A stretch of 46,921 nucleotides of DNA from Planktothrix paucivesiculata PCC 9631 (GCF_900009265.2 NZ_LR735018.1:62322-109242); one strand, 5' to 3'; positions 32,606 through 42,259 are shown, counted from the first letter of the stretch. Notes: generated from the sequence alone by a model not told the origin. Translations and numbers: made by a program.

Positions 32606-33790
32606 ATGAACACTTATGATTGGATTGTAGTTGGCGCCGGAATTGCAGGTTCTGCCCTCAGTTATGAATTAGCGAAAAAAGGATTTAAGGTACTTTTATT
32701 AGATCCAAATCCTACATTAAACAATGCAACGCGCTATAGCTATGGCGGTTTAGCTTATTGGTCAGGAACAACTGAACTCACCCGAACGTTATGCGAAGAA
32801 GGCAAAAAATATCACCAGACTTTATCCCAAGAATTAGGGGTAAATACGGAGTTAAGAGAATTAGATTTAATTTTACCCTTTAATTTCAATATTGATCCAG
32901 AAATTATCGCTCAAAAATATAGCAATTTTGCCACACCCCCTGAGTTAATTACTATTCAAGAAGCCTGTGAATTAGAACCCCTATTAAATCCTAATGGTAT
33001 CGGTGGAGCCTTTACCGTTCGTCATGGTCAAATTTCCCCAGAACATCTAAATAATGGATATATTCAAACCTTTAAAAATTTAGAGGGAACCCAAATTATT
33101 GATCAAGTTTTACAGATTAATCCCCTTAAAAATCAAGCCGTTAATATCATCACAAGTCTAGGAGAATATCAAGCTGAAAATGTGGCAATTTGTGCGGGAG
33201 GATTCACCCGTCAGCTATTCAAAAATGCCGGAATTTCCCTACCAATTTATTTCACCCATACCGAAATTTTAGAAACCCCACCCGTCGATTTAAAATTACA
33301 AACTATTGTCATGTCCGCGGCCATGGAACGTTTCCAACTAGAAGCCAAAGCAACCCAACCCGAATTACAGCCTTTATGGGAAAAACCCGGTCATGAATTA
33401 ACCCCATTTATTATAGATAGAAGTGCAGCCCAGTTACTCGATGGTCGGATCAGAATGGGTCAACCTTCTCGGGCTTTAAGCGATGTTAATGCGACTATCA
33501 ACCTCGCCGAAAGTGAAGCCTTAATTCGTCAGGAAATTGCTACAATTTTACCTGCCTTAGCTAATTTACCCGCAATTTGCTATGATTGTTTAGTAGCCTT
33601 TAGTTCCGATAGTCTACCCTTAATTGGTACAGTGGCAAATTTTGATCGAATATTTATGTTTTCAGGGTTTAGTAATCCTTTAGTGTTTATTCCCCCGTTA
33701 GCCAAACGATTCGCAAATTTGGTCACAGGACAACCCGATTCGATCATCACACAATTGTCGCCCGGGCGTTTGATCTCAAACACCCGCTAA
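32606..33790 (+). CDS. DAO-family FAD-dependent oxidoreductase
   Basis: A 394-aa flavoprotein of the D-amino acid oxidase/glycine oxidase family. The FAD motif YDWIVVGAGIAGSALSYELA is at the N-terminus, followed by LLLDPNP for the adenosine ribose. VAICAGGFTRQLF and the C-terminal GTVANFDRIFMFSGFSNPLV close the FAD site. The central beta-sheet substrate domain is present, and length is normal. The likely reaction is oxidation of a secondary or primary amine, or of an amino acid, to the imino acid; the substrate is not assignable. A HIP1 octamer lies just before the ATG. Confidence 0.8.
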   Translation: MNTYDWIVVGAGIAGSALSYELAKKGFKVLLLDPNPTLNNATRYSYGGLAYWSGTTELTRTLCEEGKKYHQTLSQELGVNTELRELDLILPFNFNIDPEIIAQKYSNFATPPELITIQEACELEPLLNPNGIGGAFTVRHGQISPEHLNNGYIQTFKNLEGTQIIDQVLQINPLKNQAVNIITSLGEYQAENVAICAGGFTRQLFKNAGISLPIYFTHTEILETPPVDLKLQTIVMSAAMERFQLEAKATQPELQPLWEKPGHELTPFIIDRSAAQLLDGRIRMGQPSRALSDVNATINLAESEALIRQEIATILPALANLPAICYDCLVAFSSDSLPLIGTVANFDRIFMFSGFSNPLVFIPPLAKRFANLVTGQPDSIITQLSPGRLISNTR

Positions 33791-34144
33791 GGGTTAAAAT
33801 TGTGATTCCATGGTGGAGAATTTTTGGTAATTATTGCTTTTATTCCCCGGGTGTGTTAACTAATTAATTAAGATCTGTAAACATGGGTCAACTATCGGAT
33901 CATTAAAAAACTCGTAATTGCCTTTACTACCGATCCTGTGCATCTATTTGAAGGTTTTCTATAGCCATCCCCCCTTAAATCTCACAAGTAACATCACAAC
34001 AGAAAACTTAGAAACCTTCAAGGATCGAAAATTTCATCCTCCACTTTTCATGTCAATGCTGAATTAAAACCTCGTCAAAACTTATATCTTTTTTCAGCAA
34101 AATTCCGGCTGATCTGAATGATATCCCATAGGAGTATAGTTGTT
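33791..34144. other. Intergenic region before the c-di-GMP gene
   Basis: About 350 bp without a gene. It contains AT-rich stretches (TTAACTAATTAATTAAG near 33857) and must hold the promoter of the response-regulator gene, but I can define no elements, hairpin or ncRNA. Confidence 0.4.
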
Positions 34145-36052
34145 ATGAATACCTTTGTACAACCCAGAAACAAGATTTTAGTTATTGATGATAATTCAAT
34201 CAATCTAAATTTATTGTCTGAGCTACTTAATTATGCCGGGTTTGAAGTTTGGACAGCTTTAAACGGACAAACAGGACTGGAAATAATCAATCAAAACGCC
34301 CCAGATTTAATCCTATTAGATATCATGATCTCGGACTGGGATGGATTTGAAATTTGCGCTTATTTGAAAGCCGATCCAACCTATGCACAAATCCCGATTA
34401 TTTTTATAACCGCCTTGAGTGAATCCCAAGAAAAAGTCAAAGGATTAAAATTAGGAGCCGTAGATTATATTACCAAACCTTTCGATCAAAGTGAGATTAT
34501 AGCCCGAATTAATCTGCATTTAAAACTTCATAGTTTAAATACCCAATTAAAGCAGGAAATTCATCAAAAAAAGCAAGTAGAACAATCCCTATATCAACTG
34601 AATCTGGAACTGGAAAAAAGAGTAGAAGAACGCACCACCCAACTGCAAATCACCTTACAAGAATTACAACAAGCCCAAAAAAACCTATTAGACCGAGAAC
34701 AACAATTACACTACAAAGCCTATCATGATCCACTGACAGGACTCCCGAATCGAGCTTGGTGTCTGAATCAGCTTCAAACCTTAATTGCACAGACTAAAAC
34801 CGACTCTAATTATCGATATGGGGTCTTGTTTTTAGACATAGATCGTTTCAATGTTGTTAATGATAGTTTAGGTCATTTATTAGGGGATAAACTATTACAA
34901 AAAGTAGCTAAAAGGTTAGAATCTTGCTTAATCCATGATCTGAAAGTTGCTCGTTTCGGTGGCGACGAATTTGTAATTATTTTAGAAAATATCACCGATA
35001 ATCAAGAATTAATTACCGTTGCTCAAAATGTTTTAGATCTCTTGAATCCGGCTTTTAAATTAAACCAATATGAAGTATATATAGGAGTAAGTATTGGAAT
35101 TACATTTAGCCATTTTGGATATGATTACCCCGAAGATATTTTGCGAGATGCCGATGTAGCTATGTATGCGGCTAAAGCCAATGGCAAAGGCTGTTATCAA
35201 CTGTTAACCAGTGAATTGCAACAAAAAGCCGTCAATGGTTTACAGTTAGAAAATGATCTCAGACGGGCGATTCAAAATCAAGAATTTTCTCTCTATTATC
35301 AACCGATTCTTTCCCTTCCCATCTCAAAAAAATTAGGGTTTGAAGCCCTAATTCGTTGGCATCACCCGCAAAAAGGAATAATTTACCCTGATAAATTTAT
35401 TCCTGTTGCTGAGGAAACGGGATTAATTATTGAGTTGGGATTATGGGTGATCAAAACAGCCTTAAATCAAATTTCAATTTGGCAAGAACAATTCCCAGGT
35501 TTTTCAGAAATTACCATTAATGTTAATGTATCTCCCCAACAATTAATGGTTGCTTCTTTTTCTAAAAAAGTCGAAGAACTCCTATCAAAATTTCAGATTA
35601 AAAGCCATCAAATCAAATTTGAGATTACGGAAAGCTCATTACTGAAAACAGGAGATCCTTATATTGAAGTTTTGAAACAGTTAAAAAAATTAGGAATTCA
35701 GTTTTGTATTGATGATTTTGGCATGGGATATTCTTCTCTGAGTCGCCTGCATGAATTTCCCATTGATACCTTAAAAATTGATCGCTCTTTTGTCAGCCGT
35801 ATTGGTTTAAATCAAGGAGAAATTGAGCTAATTAGAACTATTATTACCCTAGCCCATGGATTGGGAATGGATGTGGTAGCCGAAGGTATTGAAACTAAAT
35901 CTCAACTGAATCAACTCTCCCTATTAGGGTGTGAATGGGGCCAAGGATTTCTATTCTCAAAACCCTTAAATTCCGTCGATACCACTGAATATATTGCCGG
36001 ATTATACCCGTTTCAACGACAACAAGAACGGGTTAAAACCTGGTTCATGTAA
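34145..36052 (+). CDS. Response regulator with GGDEF and EAL domains
   Basis: I start at the ATG at 34145 (MNTFVQPRNKILVIDD), 10 bp after AGGAG; an ATG at 34118 precedes the ribosome site. The 635-aa protein has a REC domain (acidic pair 15-16, phospho-acceptor Asp59 in LILLDIM, Lys in YITKPFD), a coiled coil (about 135-190), a GGDEF domain with intact RFGGDEFVII, and an EAL domain with intact EALIRWHHP, NVNVSPQQL and IDDFGMGYSSL. It should make and/or degrade cyclic di-GMP, switched by a sensor kinase not in the window. The inhibitory I-site (RxxD before GGDEF) is absent, reading IHDL. It lies about 1.7 kb from the pilB-pilT-pilC operon, so control of pilus motility is possible but unproven. 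Confidence 0.92.
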   Translation: MNTFVQPRNKILVIDDNSINLNLLSELLNYAGFEVWTALNGQTGLEIINQNAPDLILLDIMISDWDGFEICAYLKADPTYAQIPIIFITALSESQEKVKGLKLGAVDYITKPFDQSEIIARINLHLKLHSLNTQLKQEIHQKKQVEQSLYQLNLELEKRVEERTTQLQITLQELQQAQKNLLDREQQLHYKAYHDPLTGLPNRAWCLNQLQTLIAQTKTDSNYRYGVLFLDIDRFNVVNDSLGHLLGDKLLQKVAKRLESCLIHDLKVARFGGDEFVIILENITDNQELITVAQNVLDLLNPAFKLNQYEVYIGVSIGITFSHFGYDYPEDILRDADVAMYAAKANGKGCYQLLTSELQQKAVNGLQLENDLRRAIQNQEFSLYYQPILSLPISKKLGFEALIRWHHPQKGIIYPDKFIPVAEETGLIIELGLWVIKTALNQISIWQEQFPGFSEITINVNVSPQQLMVASFSKKVEELLSKFQIKSHQIKFEITESSLLKTGDPYIEVLKQLKKLGIQFCIDDFGMGYSSLSRLHEFPIDTLKIDRSFVSRIGLNQGEIELIRTIITLAHGLGMDVVAEGIETKSQLNQLSLLGCEWGQGFLFSKPLNSVDTTEYIAGLYPFQRQQERVKTWFM

Positions 36053-36085
36053 ACCCGTTCTGTAGATCTATTTCGACCTTAAATA

Positions 36086-36859
36086 TTAAGCAAAAGTAGA
36101 GTTACCCAAATCTAAGGGAACATCTTGCCATCGTCCTTGACCGACGGCTTGAATTGCTTCTTTTAAATTAATATCCCCAGTATAGATCGCCCGTCCGACA
36201 ATCACATCCGTGACCCCTAAAGGTTCCAGGGATAATAAACTTAATAAATCCGTAATCGAACTGACTCCCCCAGAGGCAATCACCGGAATGTCAACAATAC
36301 TGGCAATTTCTCGTAATGCCTCGATATTCGGCCCGGTCATAGTTCCGTCCCGGTGAATATCGGTATAAATAATAGCACTAACGCCTAATTGTGCCATTTG
36401 TTCAGCCAAATCCGTCGCTAAAACTTCCGAGGTTTCTAACCATCCCTTAGTGGCAACTTTGCCATTTCTCGCATCAATTCCCACCGCAATATGACCGGGA
36501 AATTCTGCACATAATTCCGCTACTAATTGGGGATTTTCAACCGCAACTGTTCCTAAAATTGCCCGTTCTACGCCTAAATTTAATAGGGTCGCTACGTTAT
36601 CCCGATTGCGTAATCCTCCCCCTACCTGCACGGGAATATTAATAGTATTGGCGATCGCTTCAATTACATGATAATTCGTGGGTTTTCCAGTTTTTGCCCC
36701 ATCTAAATCCACTAAATGTAGGCGGGTTGCTCCTTGTGCCACCCAATCTTGAGCCACCGCAATCGGATCATCATTAAAAGTTTGAGCTTGGTTATAATCT
36801 CCTTGATATAATCGGACACAACGCCCGTCTAATAAATCAATGGCTGGAATAATATTCAT
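36086..36859 (-). CDS. hisA: Phosphoribosylformimino-5-aminoimidazole carboxamide ribotide isomerase
   Basis: A 257-aa TIM barrel catalysing the fourth step of histidine biosynthesis (ProFAR to PRFAR). The catalytic Asp8 is in [24 protein letters not shown] and [11 protein letters not shown] are the first phosphate loop, [15 protein letters not shown] contains the second catalytic Asp, and VIASGGVSS with [10 protein letters not shown] is the C-terminal phosphate site. Length and motifs are standard. It is transcribed convergent to the c-di-GMP gene with only 33 bp between stops. No other his genes are nearby, as is usual in cyanobacteria, where the pathway is scattered. Confidence 0.96.
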   Translation of the reverse strand: MNIIPAIDLLDGRCVRLYQGDYNQAQTFNDDPIAVAQDWVAQGATRLHLVDLDGAKTGKPTNYHVIEAIANTINIPVQVGGGLRNRDNVATLLNLGVERAILGTVAVENPQLVAELCAEFPGHIAVGIDARNGKVATKGWLETSEVLATDLAEQMAQLGVSAIIYTDIHRDGTMTGPNIEALREIASIVDIPVIASGGVSSITDLLSLLSLEPLGVTDVIVGRAIYTGDINLKEAIQAVGQGRWQDVPLDLGNSTFA

Positions 36860-36933
36860 CGAATAGCTTGATAATGGACAAGATCAAGTTTCCCACAGGT
36901 TAAAACATAAGGCTAGACCAACAAAACCCTCGG

Positions 36934-37554
36934 TTACAGTTTATCCCCATTCCCCCCAAATTCCTGATATTCTTCTAAGGGAATTCCATTAAAATCCGGG
37001 TATTCATAATCATCAATTATTTCCTCTAAGGAGTGGATAACAAAAGGTAAATTAGCTCCAATTAATCCCCGTTTAATCGATTCTGGGGTATCGGGAAATA
37101 AAACAAATAAAGGATAAAGATCCTCCGCCTCTTGGGACTCAACATATTTATAATGGTGAGGCATAATCCATTCATAATCTTGATCTAATAAGACTTGAGT
37201 TAATCGCCAGCGCCTTAATAAATCCGATAATTCTTCTTGGGGACGATGAATAAAAATAAAAATTTCCGGCCCAATTTTAACTTTCCATTCGGGATCACAC
37301 ATCAGAATCCCAATATCGCAGGGTAAACCCACCGCATCCCCAGGTTTAATACTAATTCCCTGTTGTCCTGAATAGGAAAGTCCCTGACGTAAACGCACCA
37401 CGGGTAAAGGAATTGTAATTACACTATCATCAGAACGGCGAATACTCGGAACCATTTCAAAATAAGGACGATGTTGCTTGAGTAAAGTAATTACGGATTC
37501 AGAATTACTATATTCTGCCAGCAACGCTTCATAATGAGATTTTTGAATAGACAT
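36934..37554 (-). CDS. Hypothetical protein, 206 aa
   Basis: A soluble, acidic protein beginning MSIQKSHYEALLAEYSNSES. There is no signal peptide or membrane segment. It contains SIRRSDDSVITIPLPVVRLR and IFIFIHRPQEELSDLLRRWR, and ends Pro/Glu/Tyr-rich (YEYPDFNGIPLEEYQEFGGN). I do not recognise a family. It lies upstream of hisA on the same strand with a 74-bp gap, so co-transcription is possible. Codon use is like the neighbours, so it looks like a normal resident gene. Confidence 0.6.
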   Translation of the reverse strand: MSIQKSHYEALLAEYSNSESVITLLKQHRPYFEMVPSIRRSDDSVITIPLPVVRLRQGLSYSGQQGISIKPGDAVGLPCDIGILMCDPEWKVKIGPEIFIFIHRPQEELSDLLRRWRLTQVLLDQDYEWIMPHHYKYVESQEAEDLYPLFVLFPDTPESIKRGLIGANLPFVIHSLEEIIDDYEYPDFNGIPLEEYQEFGGNGDKL

Positions 37555-37589
37555 AACCTTGATAAAAAATTAATTTGAAATTACGAACA

Positions 37590-37735
37590 CCGGAACAGGG
37601 AATATTAAGGGAACAGGGAACAGGGAAGAGGGAACAGGGAACAGGGAATATTAAGGCTGTTGCCTTTTGCCTGTTGCCTATTCCCTTCTTAAGTCTTTTC
37701 TGTTGCCTGTTGCCTATTCCCTATTCCCTTCTTAA
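37590..37735. repeat. Short tandem repeats GGGAACA and TGTTGCC/TATTCCC
   Basis: Heptamers GGGAACA on the left are followed by complementary-type units (TGTTGCC, TATTCCC) on the right. The segment can therefore fold back on itself. It fills the spacer between the start of the 206-aa gene and the end of pilC. Confidence 0.8.
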
Positions 37736-37740
37736 TGTGT

Positions 37741-38874
37741 TTAACCCATTTTTTCAAAGACTGAAAACATGGGCAAATACATAGATAACAAAATTGAACC
37801 CACAATTCCGGCAACCATCACAATCATCAAAGGTTCTAACATACTGGTGAGTCCTTTTACGGCTTCTTCCACTTCCGTTTCATAGAACGCCCCGACCTTC
37901 ATCAACATTTTATCTAGTTCCCCCGATTCTTCCCCAATGGCAATCATTTGAATCGCCAAGGCGGGAAATACATTTCCCTCCTGTAAAGCTAAACTAATTA
38001 AACCCCCCTGTTGAATAGACTCTCTCGCATGGTGAATAGTTTGGGCAATCAGGGCATTTCCCGCCACTTCTTCCACAATTTCCAGGGAATTCATAATCGG
38101 AACCCCAGACCGAGTTAAACTACCAAAAATGGTACAAAACCGGGCTACAGCAGAAATTTTAATCAGGTTTCCAAAAATCGGTAACTTCAGAAATAACTTA
38201 TCAAAAAACATTCTACCGGCGGGCGTTTTATAGGAAATTTTATAAGCTGTCAATAGCCCGATGATAGTTCCGATTACTATGCCCTGGGGAATCGGAGGCC
38301 AAGTTCTACAAAACACACTAATATTGAGCATAATCTGGGTAAACATCGGCAGTTCCGCCCCAATATCCTCAAACACCTTAGCAAAGGTGGGGAGCAAAAA
38401 AGTTGTCATCCCAAAAAAGATAGTAATAGCAATAAAAAACACGGTTTTGGGATAGGACATAGCTGACTTAATTTCAGCGTTAGTTTTGTGGTTTTTTTCC
38501 ATCATCACCGCCAGTCTTTCTAAGACTTCATCTAATACCCCCCCAGTTTCTCCCGCCGACACCATACTAATAAAAAGCTGATCAAAAATATCGGGAAATT
38601 TCCTCATGGCTACAGAAAGTTCCGTCCCTTCTTCCACATCAGCCCGAATCGAAGTTAAGGCGTTTTTTAACTTGGCATTACTACATTGTTCACTTAATAC
38701 ACTCAAACATCTCGCCATCGCAATCCCGGCATTAAACATAGACGCAAACTGACGAGCAAAAATTGCCAAGTCTTTAACCGTAATACTTGCGAGGGCAATA
38801 CTAATACTTTCTTCAATTCGTTTAAGATCAAAACCCCGATTTCTGACTTGACTCCGAACTACACTACCTGCCAT
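37741..38874 (-). CDS. pilC: Type IV pilus inner-membrane platform protein PilC
   Basis: A 377-aa member of the T2SS/T4P F-protein family. It has two repeats of the family domain: FARQFASMFNAGIAMARCLS with SMVSAGETGGVLDEVLERLA, and RFCTIFGSLTRSGVPIMNSL with IAIGEESGELDKMLMKVGAF. Three membrane helices are visible (about 150-170, 200-220 and 350-372). It forms the platform through which PilB and PilT drive pilus extension and retraction. The N-terminus (MAGSVVRSQVRNRGFDLKRI) is shorter than in most homologues, which carry about 30 further cytoplasmic residues. It is last in pilB-pilT-pilC, 115 bp after pilT, with a hairpin element in between. Confidence 0.93.
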   Translation of the reverse strand: MAGSVVRSQVRNRGFDLKRIEESISIALASITVKDLAIFARQFASMFNAGIAMARCLSVLSEQCSNAKLKNALTSIRADVEEGTELSVAMRKFPDIFDQLFISMVSAGETGGVLDEVLERLAVMMEKNHKTNAEIKSAMSYPKTVFFIAITIFFGMTTFLLPTFAKVFEDIGAELPMFTQIMLNISVFCRTWPPIPQGIVIGTIIGLLTAYKISYKTPAGRMFFDKLFLKLPIFGNLIKISAVARFCTIFGSLTRSGVPIMNSLEIVEEVAGNALIAQTIHHARESIQQGGLISLALQEGNVFPALAIQMIAIGEESGELDKMLMKVGAFYETEVEEAVKGLTSMLEPLMIVMVAGIVGSILLSMYLPMFSVFEKMG

Positions 38875-38904
38875 ATATTTTTACCTACTCAGTATTAACT
38901 TTTT

Positions 38905-38992
38905 ACCGATAACTGGTACGGGCGGGTTTTTTTAGATCTTTGTTAATCACCTAAATCTCGATAAACCCGCCCCTACAACTGATAACTGATTA
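38905..38992 (-). repeat. 3'-end hairpin element, copy 3 (between pilT and pilC)
   Basis: Reads on the minus strand TTAATCAGTTATCAGTTGTAGG, and the pilT stop codon TAA is part of its first bases. The stem arms are GGGCGGGTTT and AAACCCGCCC. Relative to the other two copies, the last pair is T-A instead of C-G, a compensatory change that keeps the stem. The element ends CCAGTTATCGG. Confidence 0.87.
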
Positions 38993-40093
38993 AGCTCTGG
39001 CTTTTTGTCCCTTAGTCGCCGAGGGAGCCGGGCCAATTAAACGTTCTAGTTCATCGGGTTTAGACGATTTACTCATCGCCGCTTCCCAAGTCACTTGACC
39101 CTCGGTATACAGTCTTGCCAAAGCCATTTCCATCGTTTGCATTCCCAGTTTCGCCCCCATTTGAATTTGGGAATAAATTTGAGCGGTTTTTCCCTCCCGA
39201 ATCAGGTTAGCCATAGCCGGAGTATTCATCATAATTTCGATACAAGCCCGACGACCGCCCCCGATGGCGGGAACTAAGTTTTGACTACAAACCCCCACCA
39301 GTGAACCGGACAACTGGGATCGAACTTGGGGTTGTTGGATAGGTGGGAATACGTCTAACATCCGGTCTACCGTCGCCGCCGCCGAGTTGGTGTGCAGGGT
39401 TCCAAAGACTAAGTGACCCGTTTCTGCCGCGGAAATCGCCAGACCAATGGTTTCTAAATCCCGCATTTCCCCCACCAGAATAATATCGGGGTCTTCCCGC
39501 AATGCTGCTTTTAAAGCATTAGCAAAACTTTTAGTATCTTCTCCCTTCTGCCGTTGGTGGAACAAACTTTTAATATTAGGAAACACATATTCAATCGGAT
39601 CTTCCACCGTCAGAATATGTTCGGAGCGAGTCCGATTAATTAAGTCTAACAAAGCCGCCATGGTTGTGGTTTTACCCGAACCCGTTTGACCCGTGACCAA
39701 CACCATACCCCTCGGGCGTTCGGTCATATCCCGAATCACTTGGGGAACTCCTAATTTATCCGCATTCGGAATCTTAGAAGCCAAGGCTCGTAAACAAGCC
39801 GCCCAACAGCCCCGCTCCCGATAGACATTCACCCGAAACCGTGCCAGTCCCCGTACCCCATAGGCACAGTCCAATTCCCATTCCTGCTCTAACTGCTTAC
39901 GCTGCATATTATTCAGCATTTGATAGATCAGAGATTGCACTTCCTCCGCCGATAGGGTTTCCCCAAATTGAGGCTGGGGGGTCAGTTTCCCACTGATTCG
40001 GAAAAAGATAGGCGCGCCTGCTTGAATATGAATATCAGAACCACCCTGCTCGACTAAAGACTCTAAAGTATCTTCAATCATCAATCCCGCCAT
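38990..40093 (-). CDS. pilT: Type IV pilus retraction ATPase PilT
   Basis: I start at the ATG at 40093 (MAGLMIEDTLESLVEQGGSD) because GGAGGAAAAG lies directly upstream; a longer frame to 40150 is less likely. The 367-aa hexameric ATPase has Walker A GQTGSGKTTTMAAL, the Asp box, Walker B DPDIILVGEMRDLET, and the His box in TGHLVFGTLHTNSAA, all intact. It depolymerises pili and powers twitching/gliding and phototactic movement, and DNA uptake. It sits between pilB (upstream, 162 bp) and pilC (downstream). The C-terminal residues before the stop (KGQKARA) run into the hairpin element that supplies the stop context. Confidence 0.96.
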   Translation of the reverse strand: MAGLMIEDTLESLVEQGGSDIHIQAGAPIFFRISGKLTPQPQFGETLSAEEVQSLIYQMLNNMQRKQLEQEWELDCAYGVRGLARFRVNVYRERGCWAACLRALASKIPNADKLGVPQVIRDMTERPRGMVLVTGQTGSGKTTTMAALLDLINRTRSEHILTVEDPIEYVFPNIKSLFHQRQKGEDTKSFANALKAALREDPDIILVGEMRDLETIGLAISAAETGHLVFGTLHTNSAAATVDRMLDVFPPIQQPQVRSQLSGSLVGVCSQNLVPAIGGGRRACIEIMMNTPAMANLIREGKTAQIYSQIQMGAKLGMQTMEMALARLYTEGQVTWEAAMSKSSKPDELERLIGPAPSATKGQKARA

Positions 40094-40255
40094 AATTCTT
40101 TTCCTCCAAATACAGTTGCAATAATTTGAGATGTTCAGGTCTTGGCCCAAGACCTCTGAAAATTAAGAATTTCTCCTAGTATTCCCAAGAGTTGCGTTTT
40201 ACTGAGCACCGACACCCTTGGGTAAGGAGTGGGAAGCAGCAATTTTCCCCTATTT

Positions 40256-42259
40256 TTAGCTAGTAAAGCGCGGGGTCATGCAATAGGGACAATCCAGCCA
40301 TTCCGGTTTCAATTCCGCTTCACAACTCTTACAGGTTAAGCCCTGTTTGCGTTTAGCCTTGAGTTCCGCTTCCAAACCCGAATCGGTAAACGTCACCCGT
40401 TCCACTTCTTCAAAGGTGGTATAGCCCTCGCGGACTAGCTGCAAACTGTAGGCTAAGATGGTTTTCATGCCTTCTTCCACGGCCGCTTCCTTAATTTGTT
40501 CCGTGGGGGCGCCTTTGGTAATTAGGGTTTGCAGTCTTTCCGTCACCTTTAAGAATTCGTAGACCCCAACCCGACCCTTATAACCAAGTCCATTACATTT
40601 TTTGCACAACTGACCCCCATCCGTCAGATGCTTGCGTTGTTCAGGGGGAATGGTATTGGCTTTATAGAAGGTAATATCAACTTCTTGGGAGGCCGACAGT
40701 CCATAACGACCGAGTTCTTCAACCGTGGGGGTATAGGGAACCCGACACTCGCCACAAACCCGACGCATCAGACGTTGGGCGAGAATCCCTAATAAGGCGG
40801 CTGACACCATGAAAGGTTCCACCCCCATTTCATCCAAACGGGCGATCGCCCCCGCCGCGTCGTTTGTGTGTAAAGTCGTTAACACTAAGTGTCCGGTTAA
40901 GGCGGCTTCAATAGAAGTTTTTGCCGTTTCTAAATCCCGGGTTTCTCCCACCAGCAATACATCGGGATCTTGTCGTAAAAACGCCCGTAAAATATTAGCA
41001 AAAGTTAAATTTTTCTCTCGAATCACCTGACATTGGGTAATCCCGGGTAAGGCATATTCAATCGGGTCTTCGGCCGTACTAATATTAATCCCGGGATCGT
41101 TGCGTTCGGCTAAAACCGAATATAGGGAGGTGGATTTTCCTGAACCCGTTGGCCCGGTGACTAGAATCAATCCAAAGGGTCGAGAAGCGGTTTCCCGAAC
41201 TAAGGCTAAGGTTTCTTGATCAGTAATTAATTTATCTAAGCCTAATTGAGTTGAGGAACTATCCAAAATCCGCAAAACAATTTTTTCCCCGTAGCGACTG
41301 GGGAGACTATTCACCCGAAAATCCACCGTCCGTCCTCGAAACTTCCGACGAATCCGACCATCCTGGGCTTGACGGCGTTCGGCGATATCCATTTCCGCTA
41401 GAATCTTAAACCGGGAGGTAATGGCGGGAATCACCTTTTTCGGAAACTTATAATATTCCTCTAAAACCCCATCTCGACGCATCCGAATCCGCATCTCATG
41501 TTCTTGGGGCTCCACGTGAATATCGGAAACTCCTTCCGAAAGAGCTTTAGCTAAAATCACGTTCACCGCTTTAATCACCGGGGCTGTTTCCGATTGTTCG
41601 ATTTCATCGGCCAAGTCCATCCCACCGCCTTCATCCCCCACATCTTCAAGGTCTGTGGTGTCGAAATCCCCGGCGGTAAAATCTAATTTTTCTTGTTCGC
41701 GACGGGCTGCATCTGCGGCTTTCTTTTTAACGTCCTCGTTACTATAGGCAGAAATGATTTGATCATAATCTTCATGGGTAATCACCCGCCGTTGTAACTT
41801 CAGGGCTTTGGGTCGTAGAATTTGGTTTCTTAACTCCTCCAAGGCCGTCAGGTTATCGGGGTCAACCATCGCAATCAAAACCGAGGAGGGATCATTTTCG
41901 ACGGTGCGTAGGGGAATGAAGCGATGGCGTTTACAAGTTTCTAAACCCGTCTCCAGAAATTTCAGCATGACTTCGAGTTCTTCGTTCGTCATCGGTTCAA
42001 TTTCAGGATCATAGGCTTCGACCCCATGAATAATTCTCAGTTCAAATAACTGTTGTTTTTTGTACTGACGCGCTAACTCCGGCGGCAGGGGCTGACCCGT
42101 GATCGATTCTAAAATTTCCGTTAGGGGCTGACCGGGGCGGGCTGTTTTTATAGCCTGCTGCAACTGCTCAGGATTAATATAACCAGATTGAATTAATTTG
42201 TTGCCAAAGGGAGTATTACTTTGAACAACTAAGGCGCGTCTTTGGGATGTATTAGTCAT
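40256..42259 (-). CDS. pilB: Type IV pilus assembly ATPase PilB
   Basis: A 667-aa assembly ATPase. Residues about 1-190 are the N-terminal MshEN/GspE-type domain. The motor domain has Walker A GPTGSGKSTSLYS, Walker B DPDVLLVGETRDLET, His box LTGHLVLTTLHTNDAAGAI, and a zinc-binding tetracysteine (CGECRVPY...CKKCNGLGYKG). A second zinc-ribbon-like motif at the C-terminus (CKSCEAEL...CPYCMTPRF) is a feature of cyanobacterial PilB. It powers pilus extension on the cytoplasmic side of PilC. It is first in pilB-pilT-pilC and divergent from grpE. The N-terminal MshEN region could bind c-di-GMP in some relatives; I cannot confirm that here. Confidence 0.96.
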   Translation of the reverse strand: MTNTSQRRALVVQSNTPFGNKLIQSGYINPEQLQQAIKTARPGQPLTEILESITGQPLPPELARQYKKQQLFELRIIHGVEAYDPEIEPMTNEELEVMLKFLETGLETCKRHRFIPLRTVENDPSSVLIAMVDPDNLTALEELRNQILRPKALKLQRRVITHEDYDQIISAYSNEDVKKKAADAARREQEKLDFTAGDFDTTDLEDVGDEGGGMDLADEIEQSETAPVIKAVNVILAKALSEGVSDIHVEPQEHEMRIRMRRDGVLEEYYKFPKKVIPAITSRFKILAEMDIAERRQAQDGRIRRKFRGRTVDFRVNSLPSRYGEKIVLRILDSSSTQLGLDKLITDQETLALVRETASRPFGLILVTGPTGSGKSTSLYSVLAERNDPGINISTAEDPIEYALPGITQCQVIREKNLTFANILRAFLRQDPDVLLVGETRDLETAKTSIEAALTGHLVLTTLHTNDAAGAIARLDEMGVEPFMVSAALLGILAQRLMRRVCGECRVPYTPTVEELGRYGLSASQEVDITFYKANTIPPEQRKHLTDGGQLCKKCNGLGYKGRVGVYEFLKVTERLQTLITKGAPTEQIKEAAVEEGMKTILAYSLQLVREGYTTFEEVERVTFTDSGLEAELKAKRKQGLTCKSCEAELKPEWLDCPYCMTPRFTS

